Source of the DNA: Pseudomonas sp.
GTDB lineage: Bacteria; Pseudomonadota; Gammaproteobacteria; Pseudomonadales; Pseudomonadaceae
Length of the DNA: 46,208 nt
Direction: 5' to 3'
Assembly (NCBI RefSeq): GCF_030150285.1
Contig: NZ_JASLGE010000075.1
Coordinates: forward strand, 1 to 46,208
The notes below the pieces were generated by a model. The model saw nothing but the letters and a program-made list of their open reading frames with translations, was not told where the DNA came from and ran no database searches. Made by a program: the position numbers and the translations under genes. This document shows positions 32,991 through 41,304 of the stretch, piece by piece; the stretch's first letter is position 1, and the number at the start of each line of letters is the position of its first letter.

Positions 32991-35900
32991 ATGAACGCAC
33001 CTGCATTAATTGATGAGAAAAGTTTTCGCAGGCTTTTGGCGCGCAACGTCGGCTTGCCGTTGGCGGTTGGCGTGCTCAGTGCTGTGCTGTTTGTGGTGTT
33101 GATCAGTTATTTGCTGTCGGTGATCAAGTGGGTCGAACACAGCGACCGGGTGATCGGCAACGCCAATGAGGCGGTCAGATTGACCGTCGACCTTGAAACC
33201 GGCATGCGCGGGTTTCTGATCACCGGGGACGAGCATTTCCTGGACCCGTATGAAGTGGCCAAGCCACAAATCACCGCGCAGTTGCAGAACCTGCAGGCGT
33301 TGGTGAGCGATAACCCGCAGCAGGTCGAGCGTTTGAAGCGCCTTGAGGCCTTGCAGCATGAGTGGGCGTTGTATGCCCAATCCATGGTCACGATTCGTCG
33401 TGACAGTGGTGATTATCGCTCCCCGGTGCAGGCGGGGCGAGGCAAACGCTTGACGGACCAGATGCGCAAGGAATATGACGAATTCATACAATTTGAGCAG
33501 CAATTACGCGCAACTCGCAACGCGCAAGCCAGCACCACCACCGTCGTCAGTGTCGGGCTTTACCTCATTTTCATTTTGGGTTTGAGCGGATTCCTGGCCT
33601 ATATAGGTCGTCGAGATTTGGTCGAGCTTTCAAGCAGTTACAATAAAACGCTCGAAGCACAGTCAAGAGCAGCGCAGCGTCTGGAGCAGCAGGCATGGCT
33701 GCGAAACGGGCAAACCGAACTGGCAGAGCAAGTGTTGGGGCGTCTAACCCTGAACATGTTGGGCCGCAATATTCTGCAATTTTGTGCCCAGTACCTGGGC
33801 TCCGTAGTGGCTGCGTTGTATGTGCGTGAAGATCATGGAGGCTTGAAGCGCATAGCCACTTATGGTTTTTCCCGCGATCAGCAACTTCAGGATCAGTTGA
33901 TCCACAACAATGAAGGCATCGTCGGTCAGGCCGCGCAGCAGGGGCAGATGATTCGCCTGGACAATGTGCCCGCCGATTACTTTCTCAAGGTCAGCTCCGG
34001 GTTGGGCGAGGGCAGCCCCCGCAGTGTGCTGGTCATGCCCACCAGCGACGACAAGCAGGTCAACGGTGTGATCGAGTTGGGTTTTCTACGGCCATTGACG
34101 CAACGGGATGTCGAGTTGCTGGAGCTGATTGCCGACAATATCGGCACCTCGATAGAAGCCGCGCGTTATCGCCAGCGCCTGCAAGAAGTGCTGGCCGAAA
34201 CCCAGCAACTCAACGAAGAACTGCAGGTGCAACAAGAGGAACTCAAGGCGGCCAACGAAGAGCTGGAAGAGCAGTCGCGCCACTTGAAGGACTCCCAGGC
34301 CCACCTGGAAGCGCAGCAGGCAGAACTGGAACAGACCAATGAGGCCTTGGCGGGGCAGCGTGACGCCATGGACCGCAAGAATGATCAGCTCAACCTTGCT
34401 CAGGTGCAGTTGGAGGAGCGAGCTGACGAGCTGCAGCGTTCCAGCCGCTACAAGTCCGAGTTCCTGGCCAATATGTCCCATGAACTGCGCACACCGCTTA
34501 ATAGCTCACTGATTCTGGCCAAACTGTTGTCGGAAAACCTGCATCAGAACCTCACCGATGAGCAGGTCAAGTTTGCCGAGTCGATTTACTCCGCGGGCAA
34601 TGATTTGCTCAACCTGATCAACGACATCCTCGACATCGCCAAGGTTGAGGCCGGCAAGCTGGAAGTGCGCCCCGAAAACACCCGCGTGGCGCGCATGGCT
34701 GAGGGGCTGCGCAGCCTGTTCCAACCCCTGGCCGACGACAAGTCGCTAGCGTTCAGGATCGATATTCAACCCGACGCCCCGTCGATGCTCTACACCGACA
34801 GCCAGCGGCTGGAGCAAGTGCTGAAGAACCTGCTGTCCAATGCCATCAAATTCACCGAGCGCGGTGAGGTCAGCTTGAGTATTGCCCGTGCACCGGGACT
34901 TGGCGTGGCGTTCACAGTGCGTGACTCCGGGATTGGTATTGCGCCGGATCAACAGGAATGCATCTTCGAAGCCTTCCGCCAAGCCGATGGCACGTCCAAC
35001 CGCCGGTACGGGGGCACGGGCCTGGGCCTGTCGATCTCCCGTGACCTGGCCACCTTGCTGGGTGGCTCGATCAGTGTCAGCAGCACGCCGGGGCAGGGCA
35101 GCGAGTTTACGTTGGTGGTGCCTGAGCAGTATGTCGAGCAGGAACCGGCACCGGAGCCCGCATCTTTCAGCCCCCCCGTGGCCGTTCGACCGGCTGAACT
35201 CCGGTTGCCCGCACCTCGGGTCGCGGCACTGGAAATAGCCAGCTTTGCGGATGACCGCGACCAGGCCCCGTTCAACACGCGCAGTATTCTGGTGATTGAA
35301 GATGAGCCGAACTTTGCGCGCATCCTCTTCGACCTGGCGCATGAACTGGGGTATCACTGCCTGGTTGCTCACAGCGCGGATGAGGGCTTCAGCTTGGCGG
35401 CCGAGCATACCCCCCACGCCATTTTGTTGGACATGCGCTTGCCGGACCATTCCGGCCTGACCGTGTTGCAGCGCCTCAAAGAGCGGGCCTCGACGCGGCA
35501 TATTCCTGTGCATGTGATTTCAGTCGAGGACCGGGTCGAAGCCGCCATGCACATGGGGGCTATCGGTTATGCCGTCAAACCCACGTCGCGCGATGAACTC
35601 AAGGGGGTGTTTGCCCGGCTGGAAGCCAAGCTCGCACAAAAGGTCAAGCGGGTGCTGTTGGTGGAAGACGACGACCTGCAACGCGACAGCATTGCGCGCC
35701 TGATCGGCGACGATGACATCGAAATCACCGCCGTGGGTCTGGCCCAGGAAGCCCTGGACCTGCTGCGCACCACGCTGTACGACTGCATGATCATCGACCT
35801 CAAGCTGCCGGACATGCTGGGCAGTGATTTGCTCAAGCGCATGTCTACCGAAGATATCTGCTCGTTCCCGCCGGTGATTGTGTACACCGGGCGCAACTTG

Positions 35901-36461
35901 ACCCGTGATGAAGAGGTCGAACTGCGCAAGTACTCGCGTTCAATCATCATCAAGGGCGCGCGCTCACCGGAACGTTTGCTCGATGAAGTGACGCTGTTTC
36001 TGCACAAAGTTGAATCGCAGTTGTCCCATGACCGCCAAAACATGCTGCAGTCAGCCCGCAGCCGCGACAAAGTGTTCGAAGGCCGCAAGGTGTTGCTGGT
36101 GGACGATGATGTGCGCAACATTTTTGCGTTGACCAGCGCTTTGGAGCACAAGGGGGCCATCGTGGTTATCGGCCGTAATGGCCATGAAGCCCTTGCGCGC
36201 CTGCATGAAATGGATGACATCGACCTGGTGTTGATGGATGTGATGATGCCGGAGATGGATGGCTATGAAGCCACCCTCGAAATTCGCAAGAACCCGCGCT
36301 GGAGCAAGCTGCCGATCATTGCCGTAACGGCCAAGGCCATGAAGGATGATCAAGAGCGTTGTTTACAGGCCGGTGCCAATGATTACCTGGCCAAACCCAT
36401 TGATCTGGACCGGCTGTTTTCGCTGATCCGGGTATGGCTACCGAAAATGGAACGTCTCTAA
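32991..36461 (+). CDS. Hybrid sensor histidine kinase, CHASE3-GAF-HisKA-HATPase-3xREC
   Basis: A 1156-residue membrane kinase. Two helices (about residues 21-45 and 185-205) flank a periplasmic CHASE3 domain (LETGMRGFLITGDEHFL). A GAF domain (about 240-390), a long Glu/Gln coiled coil (about 395-485), then the dimerisation domain with H497 (FLANMSHELRTPLN) follow. Next comes the ATPase domain (DSGIGIAPDQQECIFEAFRQAD, GGTGLGLSIS). Three receivers follow, with D814, D936 and D1083. Receiver 2 lacks the usual lysine/proline pair. No Shine-Dalgarno site is obvious. It leads a tight operon with CheR and a second kinase. Confidence 0.92.
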   Translation: MNAPALIDEKSFRRLLARNVGLPLAVGVLSAVLFVVLISYLLSVIKWVEHSDRVIGNANEAVRLTVDLETGMRGFLITGDEHFLDPYEVAKPQITAQLQNLQALVSDNPQQVERLKRLEALQHEWALYAQSMVTIRRDSGDYRSPVQAGRGKRLTDQMRKEYDEFIQFEQQLRATRNAQASTTTVVSVGLYLIFILGLSGFLAYIGRRDLVELSSSYNKTLEAQSRAAQRLEQQAWLRNGQTELAEQVLGRLTLNMLGRNILQFCAQYLGSVVAALYVREDHGGLKRIATYGFSRDQQLQDQLIHNNEGIVGQAAQQGQMIRLDNVPADYFLKVSSGLGEGSPRSVLVMPTSDDKQVNGVIELGFLRPLTQRDVELLELIADNIGTSIEAARYRQRLQEVLAETQQLNEELQVQQEELKAANEELEEQSRHLKDSQAHLEAQQAELEQTNEALAGQRDAMDRKNDQLNLAQVQLEERADELQRSSRYKSEFLANMSHELRTPLNSSLILAKLLSENLHQNLTDEQVKFAESIYSAGNDLLNLINDILDIAKVEAGKLEVRPENTRVARMAEGLRSLFQPLADDKSLAFRIDIQPDAPSMLYTDSQRLEQVLKNLLSNAIKFTERGEVSLSIARAPGLGVAFTVRDSGIGIAPDQQECIFEAFRQADGTSNRRYGGTGLGLSISRDLATLLGGSISVSSTPGQGSEFTLVVPEQYVEQEPAPEPASFSPPVAVRPAELRLPAPRVAALEIASFADDRDQAPFNTRSILVIEDEPNFARILFDLAHELGYHCLVAHSADEGFSLAAEHTPHAILLDMRLPDHSGLTVLQRLKERASTRHIPVHVISVEDRVEAAMHMGAIGYAVKPTSRDELKGVFARLEAKLAQKVKRVLLVEDDDLQRDSIARLIGDDDIEITAVGLAQEALDLLRTTLYDCMIIDLKLPDMLGSDLLKRMSTEDICSFPPVIVYTGRNLTRDEEVELRKYSRSIIIKGARSPERLLDEVTLFLHKVESQLSHDRQNMLQSARSRDKVFEGRKVLLVDDDVRNIFALTSALEHKGAIVVIGRNGHEALARLHEMDDIDLVLMDVMMPEMDGYEATLEIRKNPRWSKLPIIAVTAKAMKDDQERCLQAGANDYLAKPIDLDRLFSLIRVWLPKMERL

Positions 36462-37277
36462 GTGCTACAAAGCAGTGATATCGAGTTACGGCTACTGATC
36501 GAAGCGATCTACCTGAAGTACAGCTATGACTTCCGTGACTACGCCGGGGCGTCCATCCAGCGCCGGGTTCAGCAGGCGATGCACCAGCTCGATTGCCAGA
36601 CGCTCTCGGGCTTGCAGGAGCGCGTGCTGCATGACCCGATTGTGTTTATGCAGTTGCTGCAGTTTTTGACGGTACCCGTCAGTGAGATGTTTCGCGACCC
36701 TGAGTACTTTCTGGCCCTGCGTCAGGAAGTGGTGCCGATTCTCAGGACGTACCCGTCACTGAAAATCTGGATTGCCGGTTGCAGCACGGGTGAGGAGGTG
36801 TACTCCATGGCCATTTTACTGCGTGAAGAAGGCCTGCTGGATCGTACTATCATCTATGCGACGGATATCAACCCGCATTCGCTGGAAAAGGCCAAGCAAG
36901 GGATTTATTCGTTGGAGTCCATGCGCGCCTACACCCGTAACTACCAGCAAGCGGGCGGAACACAGTCGTTGGCCGATTACTACACCAGCGCCTATGACTA
37001 CGCGATTTTTGACAAGAGCCTGCGTGAGTCAGTCACGTTTGCTGACCACAGCCTGGCGACGGACAGTGTATTCTCAGAAACTAATTTAATTTCATGTCGT
37101 AATGTGTTGATTTACTTTAATAAAAATCTTCAAGGTAGAGCGTTTGGGTTGTTTCATGAGTCGTTATGCCATCGTGGTTTTCTGATGCTGGGCAGTAAGG
37201 AAACCCTGGACTTCTCGTCGTACAGCCAACAGTTCACCCCGGTCGTTGCGCATGCGCGGATCTACCGAAAACGGTGA
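36462..37277 (+). CDS. CheR-type protein-glutamate methyltransferase
   Basis: A 271-residue SAM-dependent methyltransferase. A helical N-terminal domain (about residues 5-75) includes YDFRDYAGASIQRRVQQAM, like CheR. The catalytic domain has IWIAGCSTGEEVYSMAI (SAM loop), IIYATDINPHSLEKAK and NLISCRNVLIYF. It starts with GTG immediately after the kinase stop codon and overlaps the next gene by four bases. No receptor or CheB gene lies near it, so its methylation target may be a kinase rather than a chemoreceptor. Confidence 0.88.
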   Translation: MLQSSDIELRLLIEAIYLKYSYDFRDYAGASIQRRVQQAMHQLDCQTLSGLQERVLHDPIVFMQLLQFLTVPVSEMFRDPEYFLALRQEVVPILRTYPSLKIWIAGCSTGEEVYSMAILLREEGLLDRTIIYATDINPHSLEKAKQGIYSLESMRAYTRNYQQAGGTQSLADYYTSAYDYAIFDKSLRESVTFADHSLATDSVFSETNLISCRNVLIYFNKNLQGRAFGLFHESLCHRGFLMLGSKETLDFSSYSQQFTPVVAHARIYRKR

Positions 37278-38554
37278 GTGTGATTCAGACAAGATCGACT
37301 GCACCTTACTTTTCACGGCATTGGCCGTCTGCCCGTCAAGCTGGAACGAATCGAATGGGACTACGTGGTATTCAAGCCAAATTATTGATCGTGGATGACC
37401 TGGCGCAAAACCTGCTGGCGCTTGAAGCGTTGATCAAGCGCGATGACTTGCAGGTTTATCAAGCGTTATCGGCAGACCAGGCGCTGTCACTGTTGCTGCA
37501 GCATGAGTTCGCCCTGGCCATTCTCGACGTGCAAATGCCCGGCATGAATGGCTTTGAGCTGGCGGAATTGATGCGCGGTACGGAAAAGACCAAAAACATC
37601 CCGATTGTGTTCGTCAGCGCGGCGGGCCGCGAGATGAACTATGCCTTCAAGGGCTATGAAAGCGGTGCGGTGGACTTCTTGCACAAGCCGCTGGACACCC
37701 ACGCGGTGAAAAGTAAGGTCAATGTGTTTGTCGACCTTTATCGCCAGAGCAAGGCGATGAAACAGCAAGTCGAAGCCCTGGAACAGAGCCGCCGCGAGCA
37801 GGAAACGTTACTGGCCCAGTTGCAAGTGACGCAAGGCGAACTGGAACATGCAGTGCGCATGCGCGACGACTTTATGTCAATTGTTTCGCACGAAGTGCGC
37901 ACGCCGCTCAACGGCTTGATCCTCGAAACCCAACTGCGCAAATTGCACCTGGCGCGGGATAACGCGTCGGCCTTCACCCTGGATAAAATGCACGCCATGG
38001 TTGAACGCGACGAGCGTCAGATCCTGAGCCTGATCCGGTTGATCGAAGACATGCTCGACGTGTCCCGTATTCGCACTGGCAAGCTGTCTATCCGCCCGGT
38101 GGAGTTCGACCTTGCCCATGTGGTCAGCCAGTTGCTGGAGGGTTTTGCACCGCAAATCAGCGCGGCGCAGTCGAGTGTCACGTTCACTGCTGACCAGCCG
38201 GTCATCGGGCATTGGGATGAGTTCCGGATTGAGCAAGTGGTCTCAAACCTGTTGACCAACGCGCTGCGCTACGGGGCGAAAAAGCCCATTGACGTCTCTG
38301 TGTACCGTGACGGTGAACAGGCGGTGATTGATGTGCGTGATCAAGGCATCGGCATCAGCCCGGAAAACCAGCAGCGGGTGTTCCAGCAATTTGAACGGGT
38401 TTCGGCAGGTCACGCGGCTGCCGGCCTGGGCTTGGGGCTGTTTATATCCGAGCAGATCGTCACGGCCCACAACGGCACCTTGACGGTCCAGAGTGCCTTG
38501 GGCGAAGGGGCCCTGTTCAGCGTTCGCTTGCCCCTTGGCGAAGGCCAGGCTTGA
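37274..38554 (+). CDS. Receiver-histidine kinase hybrid (REC-HisKA-HATPase)
   Basis: A 426-residue soluble protein. The receiver (about residues 35-155) has D85 (AILDVQMPGMNGFE) and the lysine in DFLHKPL. A coiled coil (about 160-195) leads to H206 (FMSIVSHEVRTPLNG) and an ATPase domain (DQGIGISPENQQRVF, GLGLGLFISEQ). The GTG start overlaps the CheR stop (GTGA), implying coupling. An ATG at 37355 with a weak GGAA eight bases upstream is an alternative. It has no membrane helix; it could take phosphate from the upstream hybrid kinase. Confidence 0.9.
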   Translation: MSVIQTRSTAPYFSRHWPSARQAGTNRMGLRGIQAKLLIVDDLAQNLLALEALIKRDDLQVYQALSADQALSLLLQHEFALAILDVQMPGMNGFELAELMRGTEKTKNIPIVFVSAAGREMNYAFKGYESGAVDFLHKPLDTHAVKSKVNVFVDLYRQSKAMKQQVEALEQSRREQETLLAQLQVTQGELEHAVRMRDDFMSIVSHEVRTPLNGLILETQLRKLHLARDNASAFTLDKMHAMVERDERQILSLIRLIEDMLDVSRIRTGKLSIRPVEFDLAHVVSQLLEGFAPQISAAQSSVTFTADQPVIGHWDEFRIEQVVSNLLTNALRYGAKKPIDVSVYRDGEQAVIDVRDQGIGISPENQQRVFQQFERVSAGHAAAGLGLGLFISEQIVTAHNGTLTVQSALGEGALFSVRLPLGEGQA

Positions 38555-38640
38555 GTCAGCCTATAACGCGTGCCCCTCGTTGACGAATCTTGTGAGGCAA
38601 CGTCTGGTGCGATGTTCCTGTCTGAACCGCAATTCCGGGT

Positions 38641-39696
38641 TTACAGCCCTTGTTGCAGTGCCGGGTCGTCCGGGTTTTGCTGTTCGAGTTGTGCCAGTAG
38701 CACTTGTACATTCTGCAATTGCCCCGACTCTTTCCAGTAGCGAATTAACAAAACACGCGCTTTGCGGTTGGCTGGCTGGCGTTGCAGCAGGTCTTCCAAC
38801 TGGCGCTGGGCGGCTTCCAGTTGGTCGAGGTCATGCAGGGCAATCGCCAGTTTGTAGCGGTAGTCGCTGTTGTCAGGCTCCAGTTCAACCGCCTTGGCCA
38901 AGCCGAGCAGGGCGTATTCGGTTTGACCATGGTTGAGCAGCCAGATGCCCAGCGCATGTTGCAGGTACGCCGAGTCCGGGTGCGAGGCCAGTTGCCGGGC
39001 CAGCAGTTGTCGGGCCTGGTCAGGCTGGCCGCGCTTGTCCAGTAAATCGATCTGTGCGACGACAGCCCTGAGGTCGTTCGGTGCCAGTGCCATGACCGTT
39101 TCCAGGGTGGCCTGGGCCTCATCCAGTTGGCCTTCATGCAGGTACAACCGCGCCAGTTGTCCCAGGGCTTGAGGGTCTTCGGGGCGGGTTTTGAGGTCAC
39201 GCTCGTATTCGTCAATCACTTGCTGCAACGGCCCGTAGTACAGGCCTTGCTCATCCGGCGACAACCCCAGCAAGGCGTTGGCCGCGGCGAAGCGTACGGG
39301 TTGTTCTTCGTCGCTCAACAACGGGCCAAGCAACAGGGTGCGCTGGGCGTTGGGCACCAAGCCGACAATGCTCCGGATCGCCGCCTGACGCACCCGCGCA
39401 GAGGGGTTCTGCAAGTCGTCATCTGCCAGTTTCAGTGCCCGCGGGCTCGGGTAGTTGGGCAGCTCGGCATGCAGGTCAGCACGGCGAATGTCGGTGAGGT
39501 CGGTGCGCATCAGTTGCCGGTAGAGCACGCGAGCAGCCCCCGGTTGACCGTTATGCGCCATGGCCAGCGAGGCAGCGTAGTTTTGATGCGCGGTGGCGGG
39601 CGCTACGGTCGGTGCGGGGCGCATCCAGAACCACAGGCCCATGGCAATAAAGGCCGACAGCAGGCTGATAACAAGGTAGCGGTGAGGCTGGGACAT
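38641..39696 (-). CDS. Membrane-anchored HEAT/TPR repeat protein
   Basis: A 351-residue protein. A short N-terminal membrane helix (YLVISLLSAFIAMGLWFWM, about residues 7-25) anchors it. Residues of about 75-145 look like HEAT-type repeats (ARVRQAAIRSIVGL, PVRFAAANALLGL). Residues of about 165-340 are TPR units (AQATLETVMALAPNDLRAV, AYLQHALGIWLLNHGQTEYAL). This suggests a scaffold facing the periplasm. The start at 39696 puts the helix at the N-terminus; longer frames are not convincing. The partner is unknown. A CcmH-like or assembly role is possible but not shown. Confidence 0.75.
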   Translation of the reverse strand: MSQPHRYLVISLLSAFIAMGLWFWMRPAPTVAPATAHQNYAASLAMAHNGQPGAARVLYRQLMRTDLTDIRRADLHAELPNYPSPRALKLADDDLQNPSARVRQAAIRSIVGLVPNAQRTLLLGPLLSDEEQPVRFAAANALLGLSPDEQGLYYGPLQQVIDEYERDLKTRPEDPQALGQLARLYLHEGQLDEAQATLETVMALAPNDLRAVVAQIDLLDKRGQPDQARQLLARQLASHPDSAYLQHALGIWLLNHGQTEYALLGLAKAVELEPDNSDYRYKLAIALHDLDQLEAAQRQLEDLLQRQPANRKARVLLIRYWKESGQLQNVQVLLAQLEQQNPDDPALQQGL

Positions 39697-39807
39697 GCAA
39701 TATCCAGAAACAGGCGTATGGATGAAGCGCAAGATTGGGACATGAGGGCGCTTGGAGTCAAACGCCTTGCCAGTGCACTCAAGGCGCGCGGGGGCGGAAC
39801 AGCACGC

Positions 39808-39841
39808 AAAAAAAGCCCCGCAGCCGAATGATTGCGGGGCT
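39808..39841 (-). terminator. Intrinsic terminator after oprN
   Basis: AGCCCCGCA - 10-base loop - TGCGGGGCT on the minus strand is followed by a T-run (seven T residues counting the last stem base). It ends the efflux operon about 55 bases after the oprN stop. Confidence 0.9.
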
Positions 39842-39894
39842 AAAAAATGGTTGGTTGCGGCCAACCAAAGGAGCGCTTTAAAACAGGGGTTAAA

Positions 39895-41304
39895 TCAGTT
39901 CACGCTGGCCAGGGTGTCGACTTGCCAGCCGCCGCCCAGGGCTTTGTAGATCGCGACAACGCCGCGATATAACTCCACTTCGGCCTGGGCCTGGCTGTCT
40001 TCAGCCGCCAGCCGCTCACGCTGGGCATCGAGTAACACGAGGAAATCCACCGTGCCTTCGCGGTAGCGAATGGCCGCCAGGTCGGCAGCGGTACGGCTGG
40101 ATTCGCTCTGGCGAATCAACGACACCAACCGTTGTTGCCGTTTGCCGTAGTCGCTAAAGGCGTTTTCCGACTCTTCCAATGCCAACAGCACCTGCTGTTC
40201 GTAGTTGGCCAGTGCGCCTTCGGCTTGAGCATCGGCACCGCGCAAACGTGCACGCACGCTGCCAAGGTCAAACGCCGGCCAGGTAATGCGCGGGCCGAGT
40301 GCCCAGGCATTGGCCGCCGCCGAACCGATTTGCGAGCCGCGCCCGGCGGTAAAGCCCAGGAAACCACTCAGGCTGACCCGTGGAAACAGGTCGGCCTTGG
40401 CCACGCCAATACGGGCGGTGGCCGCTGCCAGTTTGCGTTCCGCGCTGAGGATGTCCGGGCGACGTTGCAACAGGTCGCCGGGGTTGCCGATATTCAACGC
40501 TTTGGCAATGGCCGGAAGCTGTTTGGGGCTCAGGTCGATGTTCAACTGTTCCGGCCGCTGCCCCAGCAAGGTGGCAATGCGGTTACGCTCGCGCACTTGC
40601 TCGGCCTGCAGTTGCGGCACGCTGGCTTCAACCGCCGCCAGGCGCGCATCAGCACGCATCACGTCCAATTGGTCGCCGACACCGGCGTCGCGCAGGCTTT
40701 CGGTGATGGTCTTGGAGTCCTGCTGGTTTTTCAGGTTGTCCAGAGCGATGCGTTCACGCAACTGCGCGCCCCGCAGCTCGCCGTAGGCATCCACCAGCTC
40801 GGCAATCATCGTGACCTGCAACTGGTACAGGTCGGCGGCGGCCACCTGCTCGTCGGCGTCGCTGGCCTCCAACTCGCGCTGGATACGGCCAAACAGGTCG
40901 ATCTCCCAGGCCATGTCCAGGCCCAGGTCATAACGCTCGCTGTTGACGCGTTTTTCGGTTTGGCCGGGTACCTGGCCTTTGCCCACATCGCTGCTGGCGC
41001 GGCTGGTGACGGTGGGCATGGCGTCGTTGCTGACGTCATCGCGAATCGCCCGGGCCGCCCGCAGGCGGGCAAAGGCGACGCGCAACTCGCGGTTGCCCGC
41101 CAGCGACTCGGTGACCAACTGATTGAGGGTCGGGTCGTCGAACTGCTGCCACCAGATGCCTTCAAAATGCGCCCGGTCAAAGCCCTTCAGGTTGCCGGCA
41201 CTGATCTGTGCCGGCGCGGTGTCCGGCGTTTTGTAGTCCGGGCCGACGGCACAGGCGCTCAAGGCCAGCACCAACAGGCTCGGCATAAACAGTTTCACGC
41301 TCAT
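39895..41304 (-). CDS. oprN: RND efflux outer-membrane factor, OprN type
   Basis: A 469-residue outer-membrane lipoprotein and efflux channel. The signal ends at a lipobox, LALSACAVG, with the lipid cysteine at residue 18. The TolC-like core has FWWQQFDDPTLNQL-type and YDLGLDMAWEIDLFGR sequences, the repeated QVLLALEESENAFSDYGKRQ, and YREGTVDFLVLLDAQR. It closely resembles OprN of P. aeruginosa. Its start overlaps the mexF stop by four bases (ATGA). Confidence 0.9.
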   Translation of the reverse strand: MSVKLFMPSLLVLALSACAVGPDYKTPDTAPAQISAGNLKGFDRAHFEGIWWQQFDDPTLNQLVTESLAGNRELRVAFARLRAARAIRDDVSNDAMPTVTSRASSDVGKGQVPGQTEKRVNSERYDLGLDMAWEIDLFGRIQRELEASDADEQVAAADLYQLQVTMIAELVDAYGELRGAQLRERIALDNLKNQQDSKTITESLRDAGVGDQLDVMRADARLAAVEASVPQLQAEQVRERNRIATLLGQRPEQLNIDLSPKQLPAIAKALNIGNPGDLLQRRPDILSAERKLAAATARIGVAKADLFPRVSLSGFLGFTAGRGSQIGSAAANAWALGPRITWPAFDLGSVRARLRGADAQAEGALANYEQQVLLALEESENAFSDYGKRQQRLVSLIRQSESSRTAADLAAIRYREGTVDFLVLLDAQRERLAAEDSQAQAEVELYRGVVAIYKALGGGWQVDTLASVN

